Source of the DNA: Pimelobacter simplex
GTDB taxonomy: Bacteria > Actinomycetota > Actinomycetes > Propionibacteriales > Nocardioidaceae
Reading direction: 5' to 3'
NCBI RefSeq assembly: GCF_900114845.1
Contig: NZ_FOUK01000001.1
Coordinates: 1,094,479 to 1,158,478 of the forward strand
Length of the DNA: 64,000 nucleotides
Part shown: positions 50,890 to 60,903 of the stretch, piece after piece
How the letters are laid out: each line of letters begins with the position of its first letter
Numbering within the stretch: position 1 is the stretch's first letter
The notes under the pieces: generated by a model
What the model saw: only the letters and a program-made list of their open reading frames with translations
Database searches by the model: none
Told to the model about the DNA's origin: nothing
Program-made: the position numbers and the translations under genes

Positions 50890-52958
50890 CGCAGCGCAGA
50901 TTCCCCTGGCTGGCCGTCCTCGGTTCGCTCGCCCTGGTCGTGATCCTCGTCGTCGGCCTGGTCGTCGTGCTGACCCAGGGTGGGGACGACGCCCCGGACG
51001 ACGACCGCCGGAGCGAGACCGGCGCGCTGCGCGACCGCCTGCTCAACGAGGGGCGCGCGGAGCTCCCCACCACCGCGAAGGTCGAGAACGCCGTCCCGGG
51101 CTACGACTACACCGAGGCCCTGACCGGCGTCGGCACCGAGGCCGACCTGACGCTCTCCGCCAGCTATGACGACCCGGACACGATCCAGGTCTACGCCGAC
51201 GCGGCGCTCACCAAGCCGGTGCCGGCGCTCGTCCTGCCGGACCCGACCGCGTCCTCCTCGGAGCCGCGCCTGGCCATCAAGCCGGTCGAGGTGCGGCGCG
51301 GGCACATCACGCGCCAGAACGGCCAGGCGAGCGCCACGGTGGCCGACCTCGGCACCTACTGGAACCTCAACCCCGAGGTGTACGTCGTCCAGCAGCTCAA
51401 TCCCGACGGCAGCAAGCGGGCACGCCCGCTGGTCACCGAGGTGAGCTTCGTCGCCGAGACGCCGTCGCCGGCGCAGGTCGCCGCGACCGTCTCCGCGCAG
51501 GGCGACGCGCTCCTCGAGTGGTCGCCGGTCGAGGGAGCGACCGAGTACGCGGTGGTCCTGCAGCAGCGGCGGGGCAGCAACCTCGACGGCACGGTGCGGG
51601 TGATCGGGCGCACGACCGAGACGACGTGGTCGTCGGAGGAGACGGCGGTCTGCCGCACGGTCTCCTGCACGCAGAACGAGGCGCTGCGGCTCACCACGGT
51701 CGACGCGTCCACCATGGCCTCGAACCCGACCCTCGTGGGGGAGAAGATCGACGCGCGGCTGGGCGTCATCGCGGTCGTGGACCGCAAGCCGTCGGCGCTG
51801 GCCCCGGTCGACCTCACCGGCCTCGAGACGCTCCCCGTCCGCTCCGACCGGAAGTGGGACGGCGGCGCCGACATCTGGAACCGCGGCCTGGAGTCCCTGC
51901 CGAGCCGCTTCCTGTTCGCCTCGGTCGACGGCTCGACCCGGGCCACCGGCGCCTCCATCGACCGCACCCAGGTGCGCCGCAAGGGCCGCTACTGGGAGGT
52001 CCCGCTGCAGGGCGAGGGCACCCGGCTCGTCGAGAACGTCCGGATCCCCGCCGACGCCGTCAAGGACATCGACGCCGAGGTCGCGGCGTTCAACGCCCGG
52101 GCCCAGCGGGACTACCCGAAGGCGGGACTGCTGCGGTCGAGCGTCGTGATCGACGTCGACGACCCGAAGCAGCCCAGCCCGGAGCTGCCCGTGCCGAGCT
52201 ATCCCGTCTTCGGCAGCAACGAGCTGTCGAAGTTCATCGCGGGCCAGCTCATCGCGGGTGCCACCGACATCGACCTCTCGGAGTTCGACGACCAGCCCGG
52301 CCTGCCCGACCTCCAGGACGCGTGGCGCGAGGCGGTCTACCAGAACCCCTACGCCCTGGCGTACTTCGACGGGTACTCGTTCGACGGCAGCGTCCTTCAC
52401 GTCCAGGCGGCCTACACGGCGGCCGAGAAGCAGCGCCGGCAGCAGAAGATCGCGGACCGGGCCAAGGCGATCGTGAAGAGCGAGATCACGGCCGGGATGA
52501 GCGTGGCGGAGAAGGTGAGCGCCCTCAACCGCTACCTGGTGAACCAGGGCGAGTACGACGACGCCGCGATCTCCGGGTCGCCGGGGAAGTACCGGTCCGA
52601 CATCCCGGCCCAGCTCCGCTACGCCTGGGAGCCGGACGGCATCCTGCTCTCCGGCACGGGGGTCTGCATGAGCTACGCCTACGCCTTCGACGTGCTCGCC
52701 GAGGAGGCCGGCATCGAGTCGGTGGTCGTCACCGGGGACCTGGCCGACGGCGGTGCGCACGCGTGGAACAAGGTGCGGATCGGCAACAGCTGGCGCGCGG
52801 TGGACGTGACGTGGAACGACCCCGAGGGCCGCTGGACCTCGCCGCGCGGCGACCGGTACCTGATGATCCGCGACGCGCAGTTCACCGGCAACGCACTGCG
52901 CTCCGAGGACGAGGACTGGATGTCCGACGCCTACCTCCGCGACTACGCCACCCGCTGA
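50886..52958 (+). CDS. Membrane-anchored transglutaminase-like protein
   Basis: 690 residues. An N-terminal signal-anchor helix (about 5-28) is followed by a large extracellular region including a fibronectin-like stretch (LLEWSPVEGATEYAVVL). A C-terminal transglutaminase/protease fold has Cys in GTGVCMSYAYAF, His in GAHAWNKV and Asp in RAVDVTWND. Such proteins cross-link or cleave cell-surface proteins or act in the wall. GTG 50886 overlaps the previous gene. The substrate is not known. The Pro-tail protein before it and the small membrane protein after it are likely partners. Confidence 0.82.
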   Translation: MTQRRFPWLAVLGSLALVVILVVGLVVVLTQGGDDAPDDDRRSETGALRDRLLNEGRAELPTTAKVENAVPGYDYTEALTGVGTEADLTLSASYDDPDTIQVYADAALTKPVPALVLPDPTASSSEPRLAIKPVEVRRGHITRQNGQASATVADLGTYWNLNPEVYVVQQLNPDGSKRARPLVTEVSFVAETPSPAQVAATVSAQGDALLEWSPVEGATEYAVVLQQRRGSNLDGTVRVIGRTTETTWSSEETAVCRTVSCTQNEALRLTTVDASTMASNPTLVGEKIDARLGVIAVVDRKPSALAPVDLTGLETLPVRSDRKWDGGADIWNRGLESLPSRFLFASVDGSTRATGASIDRTQVRRKGRYWEVPLQGEGTRLVENVRIPADAVKDIDAEVAAFNARAQRDYPKAGLLRSSVVIDVDDPKQPSPELPVPSYPVFGSNELSKFIAGQLIAGATDIDLSEFDDQPGLPDLQDAWREAVYQNPYALAYFDGYSFDGSVLHVQAAYTAAEKQRRQQKIADRAKAIVKSEITAGMSVAEKVSALNRYLVNQGEYDDAAISGSPGKYRSDIPAQLRYAWEPDGILLSGTGVCMSYAYAFDVLAEEAGIESVVVTGDLADGGAHAWNKVRIGNSWRAVDVTWNDPEGRWTSPRGDRYLMIRDAQFTGNALRSEDEDWMSDAYLRDYATR

Positions 52959-52977
52959 CCGCAGGATCGAGGACGAC

Positions 52978-53514
52978 GTGAGCAGTCCGTACGCCTACGG
53001 GGGCCAGGCCCGCGCCGCGTTCCAGGGCTACTGGGCAGCGCCCGGCGGGTCGGTCCCGGTCTGGCTGCTGGTCGAGGACGGCCGGCTCGCGCTGCTGGCG
53101 CCGGGCCAGGGCCTGTCGGGCTACGTCGACGTCTTCCGCGTGCCCGTCTACCAGGCACGGGTCTCCTCGGCCGCGCAGCGCATCACCGTCACCGTCGGCG
53201 GGACGTCCTACCCGGTGCTCGCCCGGCCGATCGGGCCGGTCGTCGGCGCGGCACTGGGCGCCGCCGGCGCCGCGGCCGGGCTCGCCGGTGCCGAGCTCGC
53301 CCACGGCCGGGCCACGGTGGCCCGGGCAGGCAACCTCGCCGCCGACGCCTCGGCGTTCTCGCGCCAGGGCGGCCCGGCGCTGCTCGCGGCCCTCCGGCAG
53401 TCCGGAGCGCCGGTGCGCCGGATCGGCTACGGCCCGCTCCTGGCGATCGGCTTCGCGGTCGGCCTGCTCGTCGTGCTGGTCGTCACGGTCGTGACCGTGG
53501 CGGCCATCACCTAG
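52978..53514 (+). CDS. Hypothetical membrane protein
   Basis: 178 residues from GTG 52978, 19 bp after the transglutaminase-like gene. The first 80 residues form a soluble domain (WAAPGGSVPVWLLVEDGRLA). A Gly/Ala-rich hydrophobic stretch lies at about 79-105, and a strong C-terminal helix follows (GPLLAIGFAVGLLVVLVVTV). I do not recognise a family. It is the last gene of the three-gene envelope operon and converges on guanine deaminase with a 4-base overlap. Confidence 0.65.
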   Translation: MSSPYAYGGQARAAFQGYWAAPGGSVPVWLLVEDGRLALLAPGQGLSGYVDVFRVPVYQARVSSAAQRITVTVGGTSYPVLARPIGPVVGAALGAAGAAAGLAGAELAHGRATVARAGNLAADASAFSRQGGPALLAALRQSGAPVRRIGYGPLLAIGFAVGLLVVLVVTVVTVAAIT

Positions 53515-53978
53515 TAGGCCGTGCGCTGCTCGTGGGCGAGCCAGGTGTCGAACGGCCGGGCGGCGTCGTCCGGGCGGACCTGCTCCAGGGCGAGCGTCCA
53601 CTCCGAGCGGGGCCGCTCGAACAGCTCGTAGAACGCCCGGTCGTCGAAGCCGCCGCGGGCGGCGTCGTCGCGGTCGGCGGCGAAGACCACCCGGTCGAGC
53701 CGGGCCCACAGCGCGGCCGACAGGCAGAGGGGGCACGGCTCGCACGAGGTGTAGAGCACGCAGCCCGCGAGCTCGAACGTCGAGAGCGCCGCGCACGCGC
53801 CGCGGATCGCCATCACCTCGGCGTGCGCGGTCGGGTCGAGGTCGCGGGTGACCCGGTTCTGGCCGGTCGCCACGACGGCGCCGTCGCGCACGATCACCGC
53901 GCCGAAGGGTCCGCCGCCGTCGGACACGTTGGCCGTCGCCAGCTCGATCGCCTGGGCCAGCCAGGTCTCGTCGCTCAT
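53511..53978 (-). CDS. guaD: Guanine deaminase (cytidine deaminase-like fold)
   Basis: 155 residues from ATG 53978. The upstream TTG 53990 is a less likely start. Zinc motifs are HAEVMAIR and TSCEPCPLC. The stretch GGPFGAVIVRDG, RDDAARGGFDD and the C-terminal Tyr match the Bacillus subtilis GuaD type (156 residues), whose C-terminal tail closes the active site. It turns guanine into xanthine, the substrate of the nearby XdhAB. It follows the LysR gene by 8 bp and is probably co-transcribed with it. Confidence 0.88.
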   Translation of the reverse strand: MSDETWLAQAIELATANVSDGGGPFGAVIVRDGAVVATGQNRVTRDLDPTAHAEVMAIRGACAALSTFELAGCVLYTSCEPCPLCLSAALWARLDRVVFAADRDDAARGGFDDRAFYELFERPRSEWTLALEQVRPDDAARPFDTWLAHEQRTAY

Positions 53979-53986
53979 GGCGCCAT

Positions 53987-54904
53987 TCAACCCGTTGACG
54001 CCACGAGCCGCTCCATGACGACACGAAGCGCGCGGACGACCACCTGCACCGACCGCCGCCGGAGCGTCTCGGGACGCGCGAGGACGTCGATGGTGCGGCT
54101 CGTGCTGAGCCCGTGGAGGGGGCGCAGCACCACGTCGTCGTACGGGTGGGGGGAGGTGTAGCGGGGCAGCAGCCCGATCCCCGAGCCGGCGGCGACGAGC
54201 GCCGCGACGGCGCCGTAGTCGTTGACCCGGTGCACGACCTCGGCCGGCCGGCTGGCGAGCGCGGCGACGGCGGTGAGGACGTCGTCGGGGGAGTAGCCCA
54301 CGCGGCTGGTCACCCAGCGCTCGCCGATGACGTCGCGAGGGCGCAGCGTCCGCCTGCGGGCCAGCGGGTGCGCGGCCGGGAGCGCGACGTCGAGCGGCTC
54401 CCGGGCCAGGTGGACGACGTGCAGGTCGGCGCCCGGCCAGGGCGGGCTGTGCTCCATGCGGTGCGCGAGCACGAGGTCGTACTGCGCCGTCAGTGCGGGG
54501 AAGTCGCTCTGCGCGACGTCCTCGTCGGCGAGCCGGAGGTCAGGGCTGTCGGGGCGGCCGGTGCCGAGCTCGCGCAGCAGGGGGCCGAAGACAGCCTGCC
54601 CGGCGCTGTGGAAGCTGCTCAGCGTGACGGTCCCGCCGGCGCGGTCCTCGAACTCCTCGACGGCGCTCTGCGCGGCGGCCATCGCGTCGATGACGCCGGC
54701 GCCGGCCCGGGCGAGCTCCACGCCGGCATCGGTGAGGGTGAGCACCCGGCCCTCGCGCCGGGTCAGCGGCGTCGCGAACTGCCGCTGCAGCGCGGCCAGG
54801 TGCTGCGAGACGGCCGACGGCGAGACGTGGAGCGCCTCGGCGACGGCGGTGACGCTGCCGAGGGCGCCGAGCTCGCGCAGGATCGTGAGCTGGTGGATCT
54901 CCAC
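53987..54904 (-). CDS. LysR-family transcriptional regulator
   Basis: 305 residues from GTG 54904. The winged helix EIHQLTILRELGALGSVTAV plus EALHVSPSAVSQHLAAL is followed by a periplasmic-binding-like effector domain (VNDYGAVAALVAAGSGIGLLP). It is divergent from tdh-kbl with a perfect palindrome TCACTTAAGTGA between them, and upstream of guaD on the same strand. By position it may control tdh-kbl, itself and guaD. The effector is unknown. Confidence 0.88.
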   Translation of the reverse strand: MEIHQLTILRELGALGSVTAVAEALHVSPSAVSQHLAALQRQFATPLTRREGRVLTLTDAGVELARAGAGVIDAMAAAQSAVEEFEDRAGGTVTLSSFHSAGQAVFGPLLRELGTGRPDSPDLRLADEDVAQSDFPALTAQYDLVLAHRMEHSPPWPGADLHVVHLAREPLDVALPAAHPLARRRTLRPRDVIGERWVTSRVGYSPDDVLTAVAALASRPAEVVHRVNDYGAVAALVAAGSGIGLLPRYTSPHPYDDVVLRPLHGLSTSRTIDVLARPETLRRRSVQVVVRALRVVMERLVASTG

Positions 54905-54927
54905 CCGGGCAACCTACCGTGAAGCGA

Positions 54928-54939
54928 TCACTTAAGTGA
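54928..54939. promoter_or_regulatory. Palindrome TCACTTAAGTGA between the LysR gene and tdh
   Basis: A perfect 12-bp palindrome, 23 bp from the LysR start and 54 bp from the tdh start. It stands out as A/T-centred in GC-rich DNA. It is a likely LysR-type operator core. Confidence 0.5.
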
Positions 54940-54993
54940 CCTTGCAGGAAGTGCCCGTTGCTCTGCACGGTCGTCCGGCGCTCCAATGGAGCC

Positions 54994-56037
54994 ATGAAGG
55001 CGCTCTTCAAGGCCGAGGCCGGTCCCGGGCTCGCGCTCGTCGACCGCCCGGACCCGGTGTGCGGTCCGGCCGACGTGGTGATCCGCGTGCTCCGCACCGG
55101 GATCTGCGGCACCGACCTGCACATCCTCCGCTGGGACGAGTGGGCGGCCGGTGCGGTGCAGGCGCCGCTCACCCCGGGCCACGAGTTCTACGGCGAGGTG
55201 GTCGAGGTCGGCCCGCTCGTCGACGACGTCACCGTCGGCGACCGGGTCTCCGGCGAGGGCCACATCGTCTGCGGCACCTGCCGCAACTGCCGCGCGGGCC
55301 GGCGCCAGATGTGCATCCGGACCGTGGGTCTGGGCGTCCAGCGCGACGGCGCGTTCGCCGAGTACCTGAGCCTCCCGGCGAGCAACGTCTGGGTCCACCA
55401 CCCCGACGTCGAGCCCGGCCTGGGCGCGATCTTCGACCCGCTCGGCAACGCCGTCCACACCGCGCTCGCGTTCCCCCTCGTCGGCGAGGACGTCCTCGTC
55501 ACCGGCTGCGGCCCGATCGGGCTGATGGCGATAGCGATCGCGCGCCACGTCGGCGCCCGCTACGTCGTCGGCACCGACGTCAGCCCGGCCCGCCTCGAGC
55601 TGGCCAAGGGCATGGGCGCGGACGCCGTCGTCGACGTGTCGCAGGAGACCGTGCTCGACGTCCAGCGGGCGCTGGGCATGCGCGAGGGCTTCGATATCGG
55701 CTTCGAGATGAGCGGCGCCCCGTCGGCGCTGCCGCAGATGATCGACAACATGAACCACGGCGGCAGGATCGCCATGCTGGGCCTGCCCAGTGCGCCGTTC
55801 GCGATCGACTGGGGCAAGGTCGTCACGCACATGCTGACCCTCAAGGGCATCTACGGGCGCGAGATGTTCGAGACCTGGAACGCGATGGGCGCGATGCTGC
55901 AGTCGAGCAGCACCCTGCGGGAGGCGATCTCCTCGGTGATCTCCGACCGCCTCCCCGCCCGCGAGTGGGAGCGGGGCTTCGAGATCGCGGCGTCCGCCGG
56001 GGTCGGCAAGGTTGTTCTGGACTGGACGGAGCTGTGA
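54994..56037 (+). CDS. tdh: L-threonine 3-dehydrogenase
   Basis: 347 residues of zinc-dependent medium-chain dehydrogenase. Catalytic zinc ligands are Cys in [10 protein letters not shown] and His/Glu in [10 protein letters not shown]. The structural zinc loop is [15 protein letters not shown]. The NAD site is [20 protein letters not shown]. The tail [14 protein letters not shown] is specific to Tdh. It oxidises threonine to 2-amino-3-ketobutyrate for Kbl, whose gene begins on its stop codon. GGAG lies close to the ATG. Confidence 0.92.
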   Translation: MKALFKAEAGPGLALVDRPDPVCGPADVVIRVLRTGICGTDLHILRWDEWAAGAVQAPLTPGHEFYGEVVEVGPLVDDVTVGDRVSGEGHIVCGTCRNCRAGRRQMCIRTVGLGVQRDGAFAEYLSLPASNVWVHHPDVEPGLGAIFDPLGNAVHTALAFPLVGEDVLVTGCGPIGLMAIAIARHVGARYVVGTDVSPARLELAKGMGADAVVDVSQETVLDVQRALGMREGFDIGFEMSGAPSALPQMIDNMNHGGRIAMLGLPSAPFAIDWGKVVTHMLTLKGIYGREMFETWNAMGAMLQSSSTLREAISSVISDRLPAREWERGFEIAASAGVGKVVLDWTEL

Positions 56038-57224
56038 TGTACGGGAACTTCAGGGACCACCTCACCGCCGAGCTCGACGGCATCGAGCAGGCCGGGCTCA
56101 CCAAGCGCGAGCGCGGCATCCGCGGCCCCCAGAAGGCCGAGATCGTCGCCGACGGCGCCGAGGTGCTCAATTTCTGCGCCAACAACTACCTCGGCCTCGC
56201 CGACGACGCGCGGCTGCTCGAGGCCGCGCGCGGCGCGCTCGACGAGTGGGGCTACGGCCTGGCCAGCGTGCGCTTCATCTGCGGCACCCAGGAGCAGCAC
56301 CTCGAGCTCGAGCGCCGACTCTCCGGCTTCCTCGGCACCGACGACACGATCCTGTACTCGTCGTGCTTCGACGCCAACGGCGGCGTCTTCGAGACGCTCT
56401 TCGGTGCCGACGACGCGATCATCTCCGACGCGCTCAACCACGCCTCGATCATCGACGGCATCCGGCTCTCGAAGGCCCGCCGCCTGCGCTACGCCAACCG
56501 CGACATGGCCGACCTCGAGGAGCAGCTGACGGCCGCCGCCGACGCCCGGTTCCGGGTCGTCGTGACCGACGGCGTGTTCTCGATGGACGGCTACATCGCA
56601 CCCCTGCGGGAGATCTGCGACCTCGCCGACAAGTACGACGCCCTCGTCCTCGTCGACGACTCCCACGCGGTCGGCTTCATCGGGGACGGCGGCCGCGGCA
56701 CGCCCGAGCTGTGCGGGGTCGCCGACCGGGTCGACATCTACACCGGCACGTTCGGCAAGGCCCTGGGCGGCGCGTCCGGAGGCTATGTCTCCTCGCACCG
56801 CGAGATCGTCGCGCTGCTGCGCCAGCGCTCCCGGCCGTACCTGTTCTCCAACACGCTCGCCCCCTCCATCGTGGCGGGCACGCTGCGGGCGCTCGACCTG
56901 GTCGAGGGCTCGGGCGACCTGCGCGAGCGGCTGCGGGCCAACGCCGCCCTCTTCCGCTCGCTGATGGAGGCCGAGGGCTTCGACCTGCTGCCTGGCGAGC
57001 ACCCCATCGTCCCGGTGATGTTCGGCGACGCCGCGCTCACCGCGCGGATCGCCGACGAGATGCAGAAGCACGGCGTCTACGTGACGGCGTTCAGCTTCCC
57101 CGTGGTCCCGCGGGGCGAGGCGCGCATCCGCGTGCAGCTCTCCGCCGCGCACACCGAGGACCAGGTCCGCCGGTGCGTCGAGGCGTTCGCCGTCGCGCGG
57201 GCGGTCGCTACGCCCGCGGGCTGA
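56037..57224 (+). CDS. kbl: 2-amino-3-ketobutyrate CoA ligase (glycine C-acetyltransferase)
   Basis: 395 residues of the alpha-oxoamine synthase family. Features are [55 protein letters not shown], and the PLP lysine in [14 protein letters not shown]. It splits 2-amino-3-ketobutyrate with CoA to glycine and acetyl-CoA. ATG 56037 shares one base with the tdh stop (TGATG). Its 3' end overlaps the convergent hypothetical gene by 17 bases. Confidence 0.95.
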   Translation: MYGNFRDHLTAELDGIEQAGLTKRERGIRGPQKAEIVADGAEVLNFCANNYLGLADDARLLEAARGALDEWGYGLASVRFICGTQEQHLELERRLSGFLGTDDTILYSSCFDANGGVFETLFGADDAIISDALNHASIIDGIRLSKARRLRYANRDMADLEEQLTAAADARFRVVVTDGVFSMDGYIAPLREICDLADKYDALVLVDDSHAVGFIGDGGRGTPELCGVADRVDIYTGTFGKALGGASGGYVSSHREIVALLRQRSRPYLFSNTLAPSIVAGTLRALDLVEGSGDLRERLRANAALFRSLMEAEGFDLLPGEHPIVPVMFGDAALTARIADEMQKHGVYVTAFSFPVVPRGEARIRVQLSAAHTEDQVRRCVEAFAVARAVATPAG

Positions 57225-58263
57225 GGTCGCTGCGGCGCATCGCGAAGATCCAGCGCCGCATCGGGTGCTCGCTCACCGACCAGAACGAGTCGGTCTCGGG
57301 CCACCACACCAGGTCCTCGGGGCCGAAGGGGGTCGCGGCCCGGTGCTCGCCGAAGGCGCCCGGGCGGCCGACGTACACCGAGCCGGGCAGGTACGGCGTC
57401 CGCGAGCGCGTCATGTAGTAGGTCCCGTCGACCGCGGCGATGCCCTGCATCCGCAGCGCGCCGCGGTCGTCGAGCTCGGGCAGGATGCGTCCGTCGGTGT
57501 CCGGGCGGGGCAGGCTCGTCGCCGGGTCGAGCGCGAGCCGGGCGATCCTGCGGCTCTGCTTGCTCGACCCGTACTCGCCGACCAGCAGTGTCGGCTCGTC
57601 GCCCGAGCGGTCGACGCTGAAGAACGAGAACCGCAGCCGGCCGACCCCCTCGTCGGCCACCCCCTTGTGCGCGAACCGGACCGGCAGCACGTAGCGGTGC
57701 CCGAACGTCTCGTACGGCGACCCGGCCGGCACCCGCAGCACGTCGCCCAGGTGGCAGCTGGAGAACCCCTTCCCGGTGGCCGCGACGTGGAGGTAGTCGC
57801 CGTGCCAGACGATGCCGCCCGCATGCACCTTGAGCGGCTTGATGCCCGGCACGCCGTCCACGACCGTCGGCGTGACGAGGAGGATGTGCCCGTAGCGGCG
57901 GTGGTGCAGGTCGGCCAGGCTGACCCGCGCGCCCTGCCCCTTCCGGGAGTACCACGACGTCATCAGCACGTCGTGGCCGTGCGCCTCGCGGAAGCCGGTC
58001 TCGGCCGACGTCGTGATGCCCTGCGGCCACCACCCGCGGTCGCGCCGGTCCGGCCCCTCCCAGGTGTACGCCTGGCTGACCTTGAGCCCGAGCAGACGCG
58101 GCGACGGCGCGAACGTGCGCCGGAGCCGTCCCGGCAGGTCCCGGACCATCCCGGTCACCCCCACGCGGCCGCCGCCGTCGGAGCGCAGCGCCGCGGCCAG
58201 GGCGTCGATCTCGTCGCCGTTCTCCGCCGTACGCGTCAGATGCAAGCCGGGCACGGGGTTCAC
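57208..58263 (-). CDS. Hypothetical protein with repeated beta (propeller-like) segments
   Basis: 351 residues from GTG 58263. It has no signal peptide. Text such as [44 protein letters not shown], and a late [18 protein letters not shown] reads like consecutive blades of a beta-propeller that displays or reads a value. I recognise no named family. The first 45 residues are variable. It is divergent from the acidic 96-residue protein (33 bp apart) and convergent with kbl. Confidence 0.7.
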   Translation of the reverse strand: MNPVPGLHLTRTAENGDEIDALAAALRSDGGGRVGVTGMVRDLPGRLRRTFAPSPRLLGLKVSQAYTWEGPDRRDRGWWPQGITTSAETGFREAHGHDVLMTSWYSRKGQGARVSLADLHHRRYGHILLVTPTVVDGVPGIKPLKVHAGGIVWHGDYLHVAATGKGFSSCHLGDVLRVPAGSPYETFGHRYVLPVRFAHKGVADEGVGRLRFSFFSVDRSGDEPTLLVGEYGSSKQSRRIARLALDPATSLPRPDTDGRILPELDDRGALRMQGIAAVDGTYYMTRSRTPYLPGSVYVGRPGAFGEHRAATPFGPEDLVWWPETDSFWSVSEHPMRRWIFAMRRSDLSPRA

Positions 58264-58296
58264 CCTAGGACGTCGCGCCTGGGGGATGATGGACCC

Positions 58297-58587
58297 GTGA
58301 GAGGCATCTTCTTCGACGAGGACGACGCGCGCGCCGCCGCGCTCGTGCTGGTGCGCGGTGGCTTCACCGCCGAGGTCGTCCGCGAGCGGCTGGCCGGCGA
58401 GGACGACGACGAGGACCACCCGTGGGCGGTCCTGACCGACGCCCCGGAGATCCAGCTCGAGATGCTGGTCGAGACCTACGAGGGCTGGCTCGACACCGAG
58501 GACGACGCCCCCGGTCCCGTCGGCGGCCCGACCGGCACGATGCTGCCGCTGCCCGACGCGCCGAAGCGGATCAAGCGCCCGGAGTGA
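58297..58587 (+). CDS. Small acidic hypothetical protein
   Basis: 96 residues from GTG 58297, with a GATGAT -10-like hexamer 6 bases upstream, so possibly leaderless. The sequence RGIFFDEDDARAAALVLVRGGFTAEV resembles a ferredoxin-like or ACT-sized alpha/beta start. The middle is very acidic (GEDDDEDHPWAV), and the end is Pro/Lys-rich. The function is unknown. It overlaps the convergent lipoprotein gene by 17 bases. Confidence 0.65.
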   Translation: MRGIFFDEDDARAAALVLVRGGFTAEVVRERLAGEDDDEDHPWAVLTDAPEIQLEMLVETYEGWLDTEDDAPGPVGGPTGTMLPLPDAPKRIKRPE

Positions 58588-59581
58588 GTCCGGGGCAGCC
58601 GAACGGGCCTTCCTGGCGCAGGTAGGCCTGGGTGAGCACCCTGCGCCCGTCGAAGCCCGTCTCGAGCCTGACGGCGCGACCGTCGGTGGTGATCTCGGCG
58701 TCGAGGTCGGTGCCGGTGCGCTCGCCGAACGACGCGAGGCCGTCCTCCAGCGCGGCGGCGTCGGCCTCCGCGCCCCCGTCGGTGTCGAACAGGCGCACCA
58801 CCCGGACGTCGTCGTCCGCGGGCACGAACAGGCCGATCCCCTCGCCCTTCGCGTCGGGCTCGTCGGCCGGCGCGCACGGGCCGTCCAGCCCGAGCGCGGC
58901 GTACTCGAGGTCGCCCTGGTCGTCGGCCTGGTCGAGCAGGTCGCCGAAGCTGCCCTCGTCGGCGAGCGAGTCGGCGTCGTCGTCCACCGCGTCGAGCACC
59001 TCGTCGACGGCGGTGCCGGTGACGATGAGCTCCTCGCCGGGCACGAGCGCGAGGTCGAGCGGGGGGATCGGGTAGCGGCCGCCGACGAGGCCGTCCTCGG
59101 CGTCGGCGATGTCGGCGTGGAAGACCGGGCGGTCCTTGCTGCCGGAGCGCTCGTAGCCGGCGTCCTCGAGATCGGCGGCGACCTTGTCGAAGTCGAGGTC
59201 GTCGGACATCCGCCAGATCCGGGTGAGGCCGCCGTCGCCGGTGCCGACCACCTCCCACTCGACGTCGAAGTCGCTGAACGCCGCCTCCTGCATGGGCGCC
59301 AGCCACCGTGAGAGCTCGGTGCCGTAGGCCTCGTCCTTGCTCGCCTCGGCCCAGCGGCGGACGTCGTCCTCGGACGCGCCGGTCGCGAGGTCGTCGAGGT
59401 CGAGGCGGTCGGCGATCTTCGCGCGGTCGACGAACTGCACGCTCCGGGTGCCGGCCGGGAGGTACTCGAGGGCCTTCTCGAGCCGCGAGCTGCCGTCGAG
59501 CAGTCCGCAGCCGGACAACGTGCTGCCGAGGAGGCCGACGGTGGCGGCGGTGACCGCGATGCGCCCGGGCGAGAAGCTCAT
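58571..59581 (-). CDS. DUF3352-like lipoprotein
   Basis: 336 residues with a signal ending in the lipobox LSGC (Cys about 25). The extracellular part begins [22 protein letters not shown] and continues with repeated acidic segments typical of DUF3352-like exported proteins that measure or store charge patterns of unknown purpose. The C-terminus has three Cys-containing segments ([15 protein letters not shown]). It is divergent from mshB, with only 25 bp between the starts. Confidence 0.65.
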   Translation of the reverse strand: MSFSPGRIAVTAATVGLLGSTLSGCGLLDGSSRLEKALEYLPAGTRSVQFVDRAKIADRLDLDDLATGASEDDVRRWAEASKDEAYGTELSRWLAPMQEAAFSDFDVEWEVVGTGDGGLTRIWRMSDDLDFDKVAADLEDAGYERSGSKDRPVFHADIADAEDGLVGGRYPIPPLDLALVPGEELIVTGTAVDEVLDAVDDDADSLADEGSFGDLLDQADDQGDLEYAALGLDGPCAPADEPDAKGEGIGLFVPADDDVRVVRLFDTDGGAEADAAALEDGLASFGERTGTDLDAEITTDGRAVRLETGFDGRRVLTQAYLRQEGPFGCPGLTPGA

Positions 59582-59593
59582 GGGGCACATCAT

Positions 59594-59599
59594 TACGCT
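59594..59599 (+). promoter_or_regulatory. -10 hexamer of mshB
   Basis: TACGCT ends 7 bases before ATG 59607, a leaderless layout. The rest of the promoter must lie within the 5' end of the divergent lipoprotein gene. Confidence 0.45.
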
Positions 59600-59606
59600 C
59601 GTCAGC

Positions 59607-60530
59607 ATGACCGAAACCGCGGCACACCGTCTGCTGCTCGTGCACGCCCACCCTGACGACGAGTCGATCGGCCAGGGCGCCACCATGGCCAAGTACGTCG
59701 CGGAGGGTCGCGGCGTCACCCTCGTCACCTGCACGGCGGGCGAGATGGGCGAGATCCTGGTCCCCGAGCTGGAGCACCTGGCCGCCGACAAGGACGATCG
59801 CCTCGGTGAGCACCGCCAGGGCGAGCTGGCCGCGGCGATGGCCGCGCTCGGCGTCACCGACCACCGCTTCCTCGGCGGCTTCGGCACCTACCGCGACTCC
59901 GGGATGAAGTGGCACGAGGACGGCCACGCGATCGCGGCCGACGACATCCACGACAACGCCTTCTGGCACGCCGACCTGACCGAGGCGGCCAACCACCTCG
60001 TCGCGGTCATCCGCGAGGTGCGGCCCCAGGTCCTCGTGACGTACGACGAGTTCGGCGGCTACGGCCACCCCGACCACATCCAGGCCCACCGGGTCGCGAT
60101 GTACGCGTCGCAGCTCGCCGCCGCGCCGTCGTACCGGCGCGACCTGGGGGAGCCCTGGGACATCGCGAAGATCTACTGGGGGGCGATCTCCGAGAGCCGC
60201 ATTCGCGAGGGCCTGCGCAGGCTGCGGGCGGCGGGCGACACCACGACCTTCGAGGGCATGGACCCCGACGGCGACCTGCCGGCGATGTTCCGCCCCGACG
60301 AGGACATCTCGGCCGAGGTCGACGCCGGCGACTACGTCGAGAAGAAGCTCGACGCCCTGCGCGCGCACGCCACGCAGATCACCACCGACGGGCCGTTCTT
60401 CGCGCTGTCCAACAACGTGGGCGCCCAGGCGTTCGGCCGCGAGCAGTTCCGCCTGGTCAAGGGCACGGCCGGTCCGGGGGCGGGCGAGAACGGTTGGGAG
60501 ACCGACCTCTTCGCCGGGATCCCGGGCTGA
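59607..60530 (+). CDS. mshB: 1D-myo-inositol 2-acetamido-2-deoxy-glucopyranoside deacetylase (mycothiol synthesis)
   Basis: 307 residues, close to mycobacterial MshB (303). Zinc-binding [11 protein letters not shown] (His13, Asp15, Asp16 region) and [12 protein letters not shown] match the LmbE-type deacetylase. CTAGEMGEI and TYRDSGM are MshB/Mca features. It removes acetate from GlcNAc-inositol in mycothiol synthesis, a pathway found only in actinobacteria. Mca (mycothiol conjugate amidase) is the close paralogue and the main alternative. Total length and the tail [17 protein letters not shown] favour MshB. Confidence 0.88.
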   Translation: MTETAAHRLLLVHAHPDDESIGQGATMAKYVAEGRGVTLVTCTAGEMGEILVPELEHLAADKDDRLGEHRQGELAAAMAALGVTDHRFLGGFGTYRDSGMKWHEDGHAIAADDIHDNAFWHADLTEAANHLVAVIREVRPQVLVTYDEFGGYGHPDHIQAHRVAMYASQLAAAPSYRRDLGEPWDIAKIYWGAISESRIREGLRRLRAAGDTTTFEGMDPDGDLPAMFRPDEDISAEVDAGDYVEKKLDALRAHATQITTDGPFFALSNNVGAQAFGREQFRLVKGTAGPGAGENGWETDLFAGIPG

Positions 60531-60546
60531 GGCCGGGGCGTTGCTC

Positions 60547-60900
60547 GTGCGCGCCCTCCTCGTCGTCCCCTGCCTCGTGCTGGGCGCCGGCGTCGCGGTG
60601 TGCACGGTGCTGCTCCACGGCTACGCGTGGGGCCTCGTGCTCGGCCTGGCCGCGACCGCGGCGTCCCTCGTCGCCCTCCCGGGCGGCTGGTGGGCGCGGC
60701 TGCCGTTCGCGGCGGGATGGGTCGCGGCGCTCGGCGTGCTGACCCTGGAGCGCTCCGAGGGCGACTACCTGGTGGCCGGCGACGGCAGCGGCTACGTCCT
60801 CCTGGCGGGCGGTGCGGTCGTGCTCGGCGCGGGCTTCGTGGGCCTCCTCCCACGCCGCGCGACGGCTCCGGATGCGGAGCGGCAACCTACTCGTCCTTAG
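60547..60900 (+). CDS. Small polytopic membrane protein downstream of mshB
   Basis: 117 residues from GTG 60547 (TTG 60541 is also in frame) with four predicted membrane helices, for example VVPCLVLGAGVAVCTVLL and YVLLAGGAVVLGAGFVGLL, and a short hydrophilic tail. It starts 16 bp after mshB and is probably co-transcribed. A similar small membrane protein (DUF6113-like) follows mshB in other actinobacteria as I recall, but this is unverified. The function is unknown. Confidence 0.65.
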   Translation: MRALLVVPCLVLGAGVAVCTVLLHGYAWGLVLGLAATAASLVALPGGWWARLPFAAGWVAALGVLTLERSEGDYLVAGDGSGYVLLAGGAVVLGAGFVGLLPRRATAPDAERQPTRP

Positions 60901-60903
60901 GAT
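60898..60903 (+). promoter_or_regulatory. -10 hexamer of the VanW-family gene
   Basis: TAGGAT ends 7 bases before GTG 60911, pointing to a leaderless transcript starting there, although ATG 60902 gives three more residues. It overlaps the end of the upstream membrane-protein gene. Confidence 0.4.
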
